This document shows, piece after piece, positions 35,291-43,490 of a stretch of 64,000 nucleotides of DNA. Within the stretch, counting starts at the first letter, position 1, and every line of letters begins with the position of its first letter. The notes below the pieces were generated by a model. It was not told where the DNA came from. It searched no databases and worked only from the letters and a program-made list of their open reading frames with translations. A program made the position numbers and the translations under genes. The stretch spans positions 275,286 through 339,285 of the forward strand of contig NZ_JBEHWS010000003.1 of NCBI RefSeq assembly GCF_040239565.1. Direction: 5' to 3'. This DNA is from Fulvimarina sp040239565 (GTDB lineage: Bacteria; Pseudomonadota; Alphaproteobacteria; Rhizobiales; Rhizobiaceae).

Positions 35291-35785
35291 TCGGTTGCGC
35301 GCTTCGCGCTGGCGCTCGGCCACCATGTCCTGCGTCATCCAGGCATCCCGGCGTTTCTCGTAGAACGAGTTGCCGCCGAGTATCGCCACATAGTGCATGT
35401 TCCGATACGGGAAGCTGTAGCCGGCGGTGTGGAAGAACATCGCGCGTTCTCCGACCCAGCCATGGCGCGTGCCGTTCAGAACCTTATCGGCGGTCGCAAA
35501 GGCGAGATCGCGCCCTTTTTCCATCCGCTTCGTGAGAACACCCGGTGCAAACTGGTTTTTCTGGCCGACGACACCGCAGACGGTGTCCGGAAATTCGCGC
35601 GATTCGACACGGTTCATGACGACGGTTCCGACCGCCACCATGCCCTCCTCACTCGACCGGTTGGACTCGAAGTACATCGCCCGCGCCATGCACTCCTGCG
35701 CACTCATGCGCGGCGCGAAGGACGCGCAACCCGACATGACAAGAAGCGTCAGCAGCGCGGCGGAGGTCTTGACTGGGATGCGCAT
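35243..35785 (-). CDS. Cell-wall hydrolase, SleB type (lipoprotein)
   Basis: A 180-aa secreted protein. A lipoprotein-type signal ends at the lipobox VMSGC (MRIPVKTSAALLTLLVMSGCASF). The SleB/Hydrolase_2 domain has CMARAMYFESNRSSEEGMVAVGTVVMNRVESREFPDTVCGVV with the catalytic-region Glu in YFESNRSSEE, then QFAPGV and the C-terminal FFHTAGYSFP. Homologues are N-acetylmuramyl hydrolases or lytic transglycosylases that cut peptidoglycan. The ATG at 35785 is chosen over 35815 because it begins the signal peptide. The 3' end runs 48 bp into the convergent serine-hydrolase gene. Confidence 0.85.
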   Translation of the reverse strand: MRIPVKTSAALLTLLVMSGCASFAPRMSAQECMARAMYFESNRSSEEGMVAVGTVVMNRVESREFPDTVCGVVGQKNQFAPGVLTKRMEKGRDLAFATADKVLNGTRHGWVGERAMFFHTAGYSFPYRNMHYVAILGGNSFYEKRRDAWMTQDMVAERQREARNRSQDGFFSFLDPFDLF

Positions 35786-35980
35786 AGCGGCGCTCCTCGA
35801 ACGAAAAAACAACATCCGCCGAAGATGACATGTCGCAATGAATCAACCGTTGAAAGGAATGGTTAACCGCTTGCAGGAGCTGATTTTTCGATGAGTTTGT
35901 CCATCTCGCCGACTGTTCGGCTCACCAATGGCGCGGACCCTAAAACCGCGATATCCTTGGAAGTGAAACCGGAGACGTAC

Positions 35981-36574
35981 ATGAGCGAAGCGCGCGATAC
36001 ACCTCATCGGATGACGCCGGACGAATTCTTCGAATGGCAGCGCGAGCAGGACCGCAACTATGAACTGGTCGACGGGATAGCAGTTCTCGCGCCCAAGGCG
36101 ATGACGGGTGCCTCGCGACGGCACGACACGATCACTGTCAACATTCTGAGGGTCCTCGGAAACAAACTGGTCGGCGGGCCCTGTGAGCCGCACACGGCGG
36201 ACATGACGGTCCTCAATCCGAATGGCAATGTGCGCAGACCGGATGTGACGATTGACTGCACGTCGGGTTCAGACGAGTCCATGCAGACCGAGGAACCTCG
36301 CGTCATCGTTGAGGTGCTCTCGCCTTCGACCATGAACTTCGACCGGTTCCGAAAGGTCGAGGAATACAAGACCAACGAGCACATCCAAGTGGTTCTTCTC
36401 GTGGCTTCGCAAAGCGCAGAAGTCATCGTCTGGCGGCGCGGTGGGGCGGAATGGCGATCGGAGATCGTCGAAACACTGGACGCGATGATCGCGCTTCCGG
36501 AAATCGGCTGCGAATTATCCCTGTCCGATATTTATCGGGGGTCGGGCGTCGCGGACAAACCCACCAATTGGTAG
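35981..36574 (+). CDS. Uma2 family (DUF820) putative endonuclease
   Basis: A 197-aa PD-(D/E)xK-fold protein. It has RMTPDEFFEWQREQDRNYELVDGIAVLAP at the start and the catalytic core RRPDVTIDC (Asp) then EEPRVIVEVLSPSTMNFDRFRKVEEYK (ExE and K). Family members are common in cyanobacteria and some alphaproteobacteria; their function is unproven. GGAG six bases before ATG 35981 makes this the likely start instead of 35891. No transposase or partner lies beside it. Confidence 0.83.
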   Translation: MSEARDTPHRMTPDEFFEWQREQDRNYELVDGIAVLAPKAMTGASRRHDTITVNILRVLGNKLVGGPCEPHTADMTVLNPNGNVRRPDVTIDCTSGSDESMQTEEPRVIVEVLSPSTMNFDRFRKVEEYKTNEHIQVVLLVASQSAEVIVWRRGGAEWRSEIVETLDAMIALPEIGCELSLSDIYRGSGVADKPTNW

Positions 36575-36596
36575 CCACCGATATCTGCTAGGCAAG

Positions 36597-36625
36597 CATG
36601 CCGGGATCACCTGACCCCCGGCATG
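36597..36625. terminator. Hairpin between convergent Uma2 and yebC genes
   Basis: CATGCCGGG (36597-36605) pairs perfectly with CCCGGCATG (36617-36625), 11-nt loop. The position between two stop codons fits a bidirectional terminator, although U runs are short. Confidence 0.5.
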
Positions 36626-36650
36626 TGCACACGGGATAGAACAATCCCCC

Positions 36651-37400
36651 TCAAGCCGCCGAGAGCTTTGCCATGGTCTCGTCATCGACCTCGTAATTGG
36701 CGTATACGTTCTGAACGTCGTCGTCGTCGTCGAGATTGTCGATGAGGCGCATCACGCTCTGGGCCTTTTCCTCATCGACCGGCGCGTTGGTCTGCGGGCG
36801 CCAGATCGCCTTGACGCTCATCGCTTCACCAAGAGACTCTTCCAGCGCTTTCGAGACGTCGTTGATGTCCTCGAAGGCCGTGATGATGACGTGGTTCTCC
36901 TCGTCGGAGATTACATCGTCGCCACCGGCCAGGATCGCTGCTTCGAGCACGGCATCCGGCTCGCCGACCGAGGCCGGATAGACGATTTCGCCGACATGAT
37001 CGAACATGAAGGCGACCGAACCGGTCTCACCGAGCGAACCGCCGGACTTGGTGAAATAAGAGCGGACGTTCGAGGCGGTGCGATTGCGGTTGTCCGTCAG
37101 CGCCTCGACGATGACGGCGACGCCAGCCGGACCGTAGCCCTCGTAGCGAACCTCTTCGTAGTTTTCCGAGTCTCCGCCGGAGGCCTTCTTGATCGCCCGC
37201 TCGATATTGTCCTTTGGCATGGACTGGGCCTTGGCGTTGTTCACGGCAAGGCGCAAGCGCGGATTCATATCGGGGTCGGGTAGGCCGGACTTTGCCGCAA
37301 CGGTGATCTCGCGTGCGAGCTTGGAGAACATCTTGGAGCGGACGGCATCCTGCCGGCCCTTGCGGTGCATGATGTTCTTGAACTGTGAATGGCCGGCCAT
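36651..37400 (-). CDS. yebC: YebC/PmpR family DNA-binding regulatory protein
   Basis: A 249-aa highly conserved protein beginning MAGHSQFKNIMHRKGRQDAVRSKMFSKLAREITVAAK and including NPRLRLAVNNAKAQSMPKDNIERAIKKA, then GPAGVAVIVEALTDNRNRTASNVRSYF. It is full length. In other bacteria the family is linked to transcription control or to relief of ribosome stalling at polyproline. In many relatives it neighbours ruvCAB, which is not present here, so this copy stands alone. Confidence 0.95.
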   Translation of the reverse strand: MAGHSQFKNIMHRKGRQDAVRSKMFSKLAREITVAAKSGLPDPDMNPRLRLAVNNAKAQSMPKDNIERAIKKASGGDSENYEEVRYEGYGPAGVAVIVEALTDNRNRTASNVRSYFTKSGGSLGETGSVAFMFDHVGEIVYPASVGEPDAVLEAAILAGGDDVISDEENHVIITAFEDINDVSKALEESLGEAMSVKAIWRPQTNAPVDEEKAQSVMRLIDNLDDDDDVQNVYANYEVDDETMAKLSAA

Positions 37401-37517
37401 CGGGACCCCGTCATAAGGCTGGAATGTCTGAAAGTGCCCGTCATATAAAAAATCTGAAGCGGCACGTCCATAACCCGGCGGTGTGGCGTCTCGCTAAATG
37501 ACGAAGAGGACAGCCTG

Positions 37518-38024
37518 TTGGCAAACCCGATAAAGCCTGTGACCATGCCCAATCTGCCGCTGACAGGCGGCTGCTCCTGCGGCGCGGTGCGCTACGAGAT
37601 CAACGCCGTTCCGCAGGCTTTCTACCTGTGTCACTGCACGGAATGCCAACGTCACACGTCGAGCGCTTTCGGCATGAGCCTTCGATGCGATCCCGCGAAG
37701 GTGACCGTATCGGGCGAGTTGAAGACGATCTCACGGATGTCGGAAAGTGGCACGAAACGGTTCGGCGATTTCTGCCCTGAGTGCGGTGTTCGCATCCAGC
37801 ACCGATCCGAGAACGACCCGGGCCGCCTCAACATCAAGGCGGGAACGCTGGACGATACTTCCTGGCTCATCCCGGCAGGCCATATCTGGGTATCGTCCAA
37901 GCAGCCTTATGTCGTCATCCGCGAGGACGAACTCGCCTATGCCAGGCAACCAGAGGACAAGTCCGCCGCGATGAGGGAACGCTGGCGCGAGATGCTGAAG
38001 GCCGGTGGCACACGGATCGATTGA
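37518..38024 (+). CDS. GFA (CENP-V/GFA domain) family protein
   Basis: A 168-aa zinc-binding protein. The Zn ligands are in GGCSCGAVRYEI, YLCHCTECQRHTSSAFG and FCPECGVRIQH. Related to glutathione-dependent formaldehyde-activating enzyme, but most members have other, unknown roles. A TTG start at 37518 has GAAGAGGA eight bases upstream; an ATG at 37545 lacks a ribosome-binding site but begins the conserved region. It is divergent from yebC and convergent with the OsmC gene. Confidence 0.87.
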   Translation: MANPIKPVTMPNLPLTGGCSCGAVRYEINAVPQAFYLCHCTECQRHTSSAFGMSLRCDPAKVTVSGELKTISRMSESGTKRFGDFCPECGVRIQHRSENDPGRLNIKAGTLDDTSWLIPAGHIWVSSKQPYVVIREDELAYARQPEDKSAAMRERWREMLKAGGTRID

Positions 38025-38507
38025 CTATTCGTCTCCAGCGAGCTCGAACGTCGCTTCCGTTATAATCTCGCATTTCACCGAATTGGCCAGGAAGCAGGCG
38101 TGATGCGCTTTCTCGTGAAGCGCATCGAGATCAGACTGCGAAAAGCCCGTCGATGCGTCGAGGATCGTGTGCGGGCGCAGCACCACGCGGCTGATCCACT
38201 GGGTCTTGTCCTGCCGAGTTTCGAGAAGGCAGGAAGCCTCGTCGGTATAGCGATCGACGCGAACACCAGCGCGTGCAGCCAGTTCCAGAAACCAGAGCAT
38301 GTGACAGCTCGCGAGAGACGCTACAAACGCCTCCTCTGGATCGACATTGGCGCGATTGGAATAGGGCGAAGGAACGATCTCGGGCGAACTCGAAGCAGGC
38401 ACCACGACGCCTCCGTCGAATCGCCATTCGTGAGCACGCGAATACCGACGCTCCAGAAATCCGGCGTCGCTGCGCTGCCATTCGATCACCGCACTGGATG
38501 TTACCAC
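38025..38507 (-). CDS. OsmC family peroxiredoxin-like protein
   Basis: A 160-aa OsmC/Ohr-fold protein. The resolving-type Cys pair is seen in FVASLASCHMLWFLELAAR and in HEKAHHACFLANSVKCEI; Glu in DPEEAF supports the active site. Members reduce organic or lipid hydroperoxides. The start is a GTG at 38507 with GGAG six bases before it, lying just after the BLUF stop (38509-38511), so the two are translationally linked. Earlier in-frame codons lie within the BLUF gene. Confidence 0.88.
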   Translation of the reverse strand: MVTSSAVIEWQRSDAGFLERRYSRAHEWRFDGGVVVPASSSPEIVPSPYSNRANVDPEEAFVASLASCHMLWFLELAARAGVRVDRYTDEASCLLETRQDKTQWISRVVLRPHTILDASTGFSQSDLDALHEKAHHACFLANSVKCEIITEATFELAGDE

Positions 38508-38508
38508 C

Positions 38509-38946
38509 TCAATCTCCTGCGGAGGTCGCGTTCGCAGCCGCCCCCGCACCATCACGGATGGCAGCTTCCCTGTTCATCTCGGCAAGCGCCTTCAGGGCAG
38601 CCTGCTGTAGCACATCACGCTCCTTCGCTTCATCGTCCGTCAGATCACCGCCGACATAGTCCGACCACATCGCCCAGCGCTCGAAACTGCGCGTCGAGCC
38701 AGACTGCTTGAGAAAAATATGGATGTCGGAATGGCGCTTGTCGCGCACGATCGCCTCCATCACTGTCTCGATCGACGAGGCCGGCCCCTCCAGCAACTGG
38801 ATGAACTGCCCGAAGACGTGCATCAGGACGCCGGAAATCTTCAATTCGGCGTTTCGCGACCGCGCGACCTTGAGAATGGCCTCCAGATCCTCACTGGTCA
38901 GCGTCGGCTGCGGCGTTGAGTAATACGCTATCCGGTGGATCGGCAT
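38509..38946 (-). CDS. BLUF domain blue-light receptor
   Basis: A 145-aa short BLUF protein. All residues of the flavin-switch network are present and land at PixD positions without gaps: Tyr8 (RIAYYST), Asn32 (SRNAELKISG), Gln50 (QFIQLLEG) and Trp91/Met93 (FERWAMW). The C-terminal about 45 aa form helices ending in a low-complexity tail. There is no fused output domain, so it should signal by protein contact. The start ATG 38946 has GGAG seven bases upstream; a longer frame to 39057 is not supported. It is followed within 2 bp by the OsmC gene, so light and oxidative stress may be linked. Confidence 0.93.
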   Translation of the reverse strand: MPIHRIAYYSTPQPTLTSEDLEAILKVARSRNAELKISGVLMHVFGQFIQLLEGPASSIETVMEAIVRDKRHSDIHIFLKQSGSTRSFERWAMWSDYVGGDLTDDEAKERDVLQQAALKALAEMNREAAIRDGAGAAANATSAGD

Positions 38947-39205
38947 GCCGCGCTCCAATCTTGTCCAGATGGCCGATACGGGTGCGGCAATCGGCCGACC
39001 CGCATGCGACGGGGCCCTTACGAACCAAGGTTTCGAAGAACGCGGAGCGCCTTCCATAGGTTTGAAAATAACGCGACTTTGAAGCGCGCAAAGGTTTCAA
39101 TCGCTTCGGATTTCGTCAAGCTTGGTGAAGCGCCGTCAGTCATTGGCCGCCCTGCCCCTGGCGAACGCCGCTCCGACCGTAGCTGAACCTTCGCGAGCGC
39201 TCGCC

Positions 39206-40060
39206 ATGAAGACGTCCACCGTCCGCCTCACAGCAATCCTCGCCATTCTGGCCCCACCGGGCATTGGCCTGTCGCATGCGTTCGCCCAGAGCGAGGCAGA
39301 GCAACAGTCGCTGGAAGAACCGCCGAGCCAATGCCGTGCCATTGCAGGCCTCGTGCCCGACGCGACCTTTGCCCAGATCGAAGGGCAGAGCCGGGGCCTG
39401 TTCGACAGCCGCCCACCCATCGGTGAGACGACGATCACCTACATCACACATTCGACCTATGTCATCGAGACGCCGAACGGGGTGACCATCGCAACCGACT
39501 ATTCGGGCTATTCCGGCGAATTCGTGCCGGACATCGTCACCATGAACAAGGCCCATGGCAGCCATTTCACCAATTTTCCAGATCCAGCGATCCCGAATGT
39601 TCTGCCCGGCTGGAACCCGGCGGGCGGACCGGCGCGCCACCGGCTGGTCGAAGACGATGTCTATGTGCGGAATGTGCCGACGGATATTCGCGCTTTCGGC
39701 GGCATGGAACCCGACGGGAATTCAATCTTCATATTCGAGACCGGAGGGCTCTGCATCGGCCATCTCGGCCATCTTCATCACCAACTGACGGACGAGGATT
39801 TCTCGGCGATCGGCCGGCTGGACATCCTCATGGTGCCGGTCGATGGCGGCCTTACCATGAGCCAGCGCGGCATGGGCGAGATCGCCGACCGGCTGCGCTC
39901 CTCCATCGTCCTGCCGATGCACCGCTTTCGTGGGCCGATCGAACGGTTTCTGGACGAGATGCCGGAGTTCGCCGTGGAACGGCGCGCGGAACGCAGTCTG
40001 ACAATCTCTCCCGCGACGCTGCCGCGTCAGCCCACGGTCATCGTGCTGGCGGGGGTTTGA
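39206..40060 (+). CDS. Exported MBL-fold metal-dependent hydrolase (UlaG-like)
   Basis: A 284-aa protein. The signal peptide is at about 1-26 (VRLTAILAILAPPGIGLSHAFA). The MBL core of the UlaG/YfnB-like type has YITHSTYVIETPNGVTIATDYSG, NKAHGSHFTNF, FIFETGGLCIGHLGHLHHQL and LMVPVDGGLTM. The metal-site His residues are in HSTY, HGSH and GHLGHLHH. Substrate unknown. Independent of the other MBL protein at 5145. ATG 39206 is set by the signal peptide; the upstream in-frame extension from 39122 is unsupported. Confidence 0.84.
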   Translation: MKTSTVRLTAILAILAPPGIGLSHAFAQSEAEQQSLEEPPSQCRAIAGLVPDATFAQIEGQSRGLFDSRPPIGETTITYITHSTYVIETPNGVTIATDYSGYSGEFVPDIVTMNKAHGSHFTNFPDPAIPNVLPGWNPAGGPARHRLVEDDVYVRNVPTDIRAFGGMEPDGNSIFIFETGGLCIGHLGHLHHQLTDEDFSAIGRLDILMVPVDGGLTMSQRGMGEIADRLRSSIVLPMHRFRGPIERFLDEMPEFAVERRAERSLTISPATLPRQPTVIVLAGV

Positions 40061-40152
40061 ATGCCGCTCACCTCCAACGAAGCCCCTGGACATTTTTCAA
40101 AACGGCTGCGCTACGAGACCGATTGCTGGAACACCCACGAGAGCCTTCGAAT

Positions 40153-41037
40153 TCAGACGATCATGACGGGAGGCGCGTGGCGCCCGCGCGTGCCGGGCTC
40201 AAGGACGAACGTCATTCCCGCCTCTTTGTCGATCGCCCGGCGCTCCGGTGCCATGTGCTCCCAGGCCGTGGTGACGAGAAGGCGATCGGCCTCCCGCCCG
40301 ATGAATGCAGTGCATGTCGGCTGACGTGTCGGCACATCGAGACTGCGGCTTACCGCGCCCTCCGGCGAAAGGACGATGACGCCACCGCCGCCCCAGCAGG
40401 CGATCCAGAGATTACCGTCCTCATCGACGGACGCGCCGTCGAGAACGCCCTTCCCGCCGGTCTGATCGAAAAAGACCTCCGGCTCACCGGCCGGCAGCCC
40501 GGTCTCCGGGTCCAGCGCAACGCGCATCAGCCGGTTGACGACGGTGTCGCAGAAATAGCCGGTCGCGCCATCGGCGGAAAAGCAGATGCCGTTGGGAATC
40601 GAAATCTTCTCATAAAGCCGCGTCACCACACCCGCGCGATAATGATAGATCGCGCCGGCCTCCCGTGCGCCGTGCTTGCTCATCGTGCCGATCCACAGCG
40701 CGCCTGCCGGGTGGATACCACCATCGTTCGACCGCGTGTCCGGGTTATCGGCTTCGAGCGGACGGTGCAGTTCTAGGTCGCCGCTCTTGCGGTCGCGGAA
40801 ATAAAGACCGTCTTCCATCGCGACGAGTTGGCGTTCAGAATCGATACCGGCGATCTCGCTCGCCATACGGGGCATCTTATGAGCCGTGACCGCTTCGCTC
40901 GCGCAATCCATCTCGTAAAGCGTCTTGCCGAGGATATCGAACCAGTGGGCCTTGTCCGTCAGGGGATCGTAGCTTGGCCCCTCCCCGAGCTCCAGGTTGC
41001 GATCGTCGACGATCCGAACCGGCGCGTCTTCCGTCAT
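40153..41037 (-). CDS. SMP-30/gluconolactonase/LRE family lactonase
   Basis: A 294-aa six-bladed beta-propeller. Metal ligands are Glu in LELGEGPSYDP, Asn in ISIPNGICFSADG (IPNG), and Asp in GGKGVLDGASVDEDGNLWIACWGGG (GxPDG-like region). The family hydrolyses sugar lactones (for example gluconolactone or L-arabinolactone). No sugar dehydrogenase or transporter gene is adjacent, so the pathway cannot be read from context. The tail is convergent with the MBL gene. Confidence 0.9.
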   Translation of the reverse strand: MTEDAPVRIVDDRNLELGEGPSYDPLTDKAHWFDILGKTLYEMDCASEAVTAHKMPRMASEIAGIDSERQLVAMEDGLYFRDRKSGDLELHRPLEADNPDTRSNDGGIHPAGALWIGTMSKHGAREAGAIYHYRAGVVTRLYEKISIPNGICFSADGATGYFCDTVVNRLMRVALDPETGLPAGEPEVFFDQTGGKGVLDGASVDEDGNLWIACWGGGGVIVLSPEGAVSRSLDVPTRQPTCTAFIGREADRLLVTTAWEHMAPERRAIDKEAGMTFVLEPGTRGRHAPPVMIV

Positions 41038-41097
41038 AGGATTTTCTCCTCCTCGTAATTTCGAAACCGAGAATAGAGGCGACGCGCCGCCGACGCA

Positions 41098-41128
41098 CGA
41101 AAAAACCGGCGCCTTTCGACGCCGGTTT
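41098..41128 (-). terminator. Intrinsic terminator of the thyA-degP operon
   Basis: AAACCGGCG (41103-41111) pairs with CGCCGGTTT (41120-41128), 8-nt loop; on the minus strand it is followed by a run of six U. It lies about 110 bp after the degP stop at 41238 and closes the minus-strand operon. Confidence 0.85.
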
Positions 41129-41237
41129 CGTGCTGGGTCCAGGTCAGGATTGGCCAGCAGGTCTCAGTTGGCAGCGTACGAAATCCTTGCCGTCACCATG
41201 GGCAAACTGAAGTCCCAGAAAATGTGCTGAAGCACAT

Positions 41238-43097
41238 TCAGTCTAGCGGCAGAACGATGAAGCGCAGATCGCCGTTCGGTTCGGCGATCAGCATCAGGGC
41301 GTTCCGGCGACCTTCCTCGCGCAATTCGCTGAGCTTCTCCTCGACATCCTCAACGGACGAGACGCTTTCCTGCGCCACTTCGCGGATGAGCATACCGGCT
41401 TCGATGCCTTTTTCGGCCGCGTTTGAACCTGCGGCAACATCCTCGATAAGGACGCCTTCGGCATCATTGGGCAGATCGAACTCGGAGCGGGCGTCCTCGC
41501 TAATCTCGCTGAGCGTCAGACCGAGGATCGGCTCGACGGCATTGCTTTGATCCTCACCCTCTTCGCCCTGTTCCCCCGAGCTCTCCTCGGCAGCCTCTGC
41601 ATCGTCTTCGCCAGGCCCTTCCGCGATCAGCCGTTCGCCGTCCTCCAGCCGGCCGAGTGTGACGGTCACCGTCATCGGTTCGGCATCGGCTTCCCGAGAC
41701 GTCTTGCGGAGGATTTCGACCTCGACCTCCTTGCCGACGGGCGTTTCCGCCACGATGCGGGGAAGATCGCGGGAGGACTCGACCGCCTTGCCGTCGAACG
41801 AAGTGATCACGTCGCCGGCCTTGAGAACGTCCATCGAAGGCCCGCCGTCGATCGTACCGACGACGACCGCGCCCCGTGCCTCGCCAATTCCAAGACCGCT
41901 GGCAATATCGTCCGTGACTGCCGACAGACGGATGCCGAGCCAGCCGCGCCGGGTTTCCCCAAACTCCCGCAGCTGATTGACCACGTTGACCGCGAGATTG
42001 GCCGGAATCGAGAAGCCGATGCCGATCGAGCCGCCGGTCGGCGAGATGATAGCCGTGTTGATGCCGACGACATTGCCGTTCATGTCGAACAGCGGGCCGC
42101 CGGAATTGCCCCGGTTGATGGCTGCGTCGGTCTGGATGAAATTGTCGTAGGGCCCGGCATTGATGTTGCGGCCGCGCGCCGAGACGATGCCGAGCGACAC
42201 CGAGCCTCCGAGGCCGAACGGATTGCCGATCGCCATCACCCAATCGCCGATCTTGATCGTTTCGGAGTCGCCGAATGCAACGGATGCAAGCGGTTCGTCC
42301 GACTCGACCTTGAGAACCGCGAGATCCGTCTTCGGATCTCGTCCCACAAGCTCGGCTTCGAGTTGCGAACCGTCGGCGAAATTGACGGTGATCTCGTCGG
42401 CGTCCTGAATGACGTGGTTATTGGTAACGACGACGCCCGACGGATCGATGACGAAGCCTGATCCAAGCGATTGAACGCTACGGCCGCTTGGATTGTCGTC
42501 GCCGCGCAGAAGATCGTCGAAAAAGTCCTGAAGCGGCGAACCCTCGGGCGCTTCGAGCGGCGGGATGCCGCCACCGGGCCGCTCGACGCGCTGCGCTGTA
42601 GAGATGTTCACCACGGCATCGAGCAGGCTTTCGGCGAGTTCCGAGACCGATTCCGGACCCTGACGGGATGCGGGCGGCGTAACTGTCGACTGGCTGACAT
42701 CCTCGGCATCTGAACCGGGCGTCTCGTTTTCTCCGACAGGCGGAGCCGGCAATACCGGAACCGCCGCCTCGGCATCGGCCTCCGGATCACTCGGCAGTGC
42801 TGGCTCGGCATTTTCGGCCGGCGCATTGTCTTGAGCTGGATCAGGAGACGGCTCAGACTCTGCCGCCGGTGAATTCTCTCGTTCGTTCGGGCTATCGGCA
42901 GGAGGTGTTTCGGCGGGCGCCTCTGGAATTTCCGGAATCGCATCCGGCTGGGGGTCCGGTGCCGTTATGCCTTGTTCGATGGCACCGTTCTGCCCTACGC
43001 CCTGGTTTTCGTCGGACGTCTGCGCAAAGGACGGACAGGCCGCGAAGGACGCCATGAATGCGGTCGTGAGAAAGAGGCGCGGCAGGAGAGAATTCAT
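41238..43097 (-). CDS. DegP/Do-family serine endopeptidase with long Pro/Glu-rich N-terminal region
   Basis: A 619-aa periplasmic protease, second of two in the window. The signal peptide is at about 1-25. Residues about 26-165 are low complexity, rich in Pro, Glu, Ala and Asp. The protease domain has His (VVTNNHVIQDADEI), Asp (KTDLAVLKVE) and Ser (NRGNSGGPLFDMNG). Two PDZ domains follow, separated by an acidic linker (EGPGEDDAEAAEESSGEQGEE). The final PDZ ends ALMLIAEPNGDLRFIVLPLD. It is last in the thyA-folA-hflK-hflC-DUF2065 operon, in line with a role in membrane-protein quality control. Confidence 0.92.
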   Translation of the reverse strand: MNSLLPRLFLTTAFMASFAACPSFAQTSDENQGVGQNGAIEQGITAPDPQPDAIPEIPEAPAETPPADSPNERENSPAAESEPSPDPAQDNAPAENAEPALPSDPEADAEAAVPVLPAPPVGENETPGSDAEDVSQSTVTPPASRQGPESVSELAESLLDAVVNISTAQRVERPGGGIPPLEAPEGSPLQDFFDDLLRGDDNPSGRSVQSLGSGFVIDPSGVVVTNNHVIQDADEITVNFADGSQLEAELVGRDPKTDLAVLKVESDEPLASVAFGDSETIKIGDWVMAIGNPFGLGGSVSLGIVSARGRNINAGPYDNFIQTDAAINRGNSGGPLFDMNGNVVGINTAIISPTGGSIGIGFSIPANLAVNVVNQLREFGETRRGWLGIRLSAVTDDIASGLGIGEARGAVVVGTIDGGPSMDVLKAGDVITSFDGKAVESSRDLPRIVAETPVGKEVEVEILRKTSREADAEPMTVTVTLGRLEDGERLIAEGPGEDDAEAAEESSGEQGEEGEDQSNAVEPILGLTLSEISEDARSEFDLPNDAEGVLIEDVAAGSNAAEKGIEAGMLIREVAQESVSSVEDVEEKLSELREEGRRNALMLIAEPNGDLRFIVLPLD

Positions 43098-43304
43098 CGG
43101 CAGGGTCTTCTTCCCTATTCATCGGACATCCGGATCGGCTTCGGGCGCGCATCGAGCGCCGCCCTGCGCCGCAAACCCAAGCTTTCACGCCCAGGCCTTA
43201 TCGCGCAAGTAGGGCGAAGTGCTCCCACCGGGTTCAATCGTAGAATCAAACAAATGTGCGAAGAAAGCGTGGCGGCATGTCACGCAAGGCGTGCGGGCAA
43301 TCGC

Positions 43305-43490
43305 TTAGTGGCGCAGGAGCCAGACGATGCCGAATCCGACGACGGCTGCGCACAGGCCGCCGATGCGAAGCGAATGTTCTGGCGATTGCGATGCCTCGGC
43401 TGCGAGTCGCTTCACCAGTGAGGGGAACGCTGCATAGACGACGCCCTCGATCACCAGAAGGAGACCGAGGGCGGTAAGAAAGTCCGTCAC
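43305..43490 (-). CDS. DUF2065 small membrane protein
   Basis: A 61-aa protein with two hydrophobic segments (FLTALGLLLVIEGVVYAAF and GLCAAVVGFGIVWLL) flanking a short charged loop, the DUF2065 (YjeT) arrangement. The ATG overlaps the hflC stop by 4 bp, a typical coupling. Its constant association with HflKC suggests a small accessory subunit, but no function is proved. Confidence 0.9.
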   Translation of the reverse strand: MTDFLTALGLLLVIEGVVYAAFPSLVKRLAAEASQSPEHSLRIGGLCAAVVGFGIVWLLRH

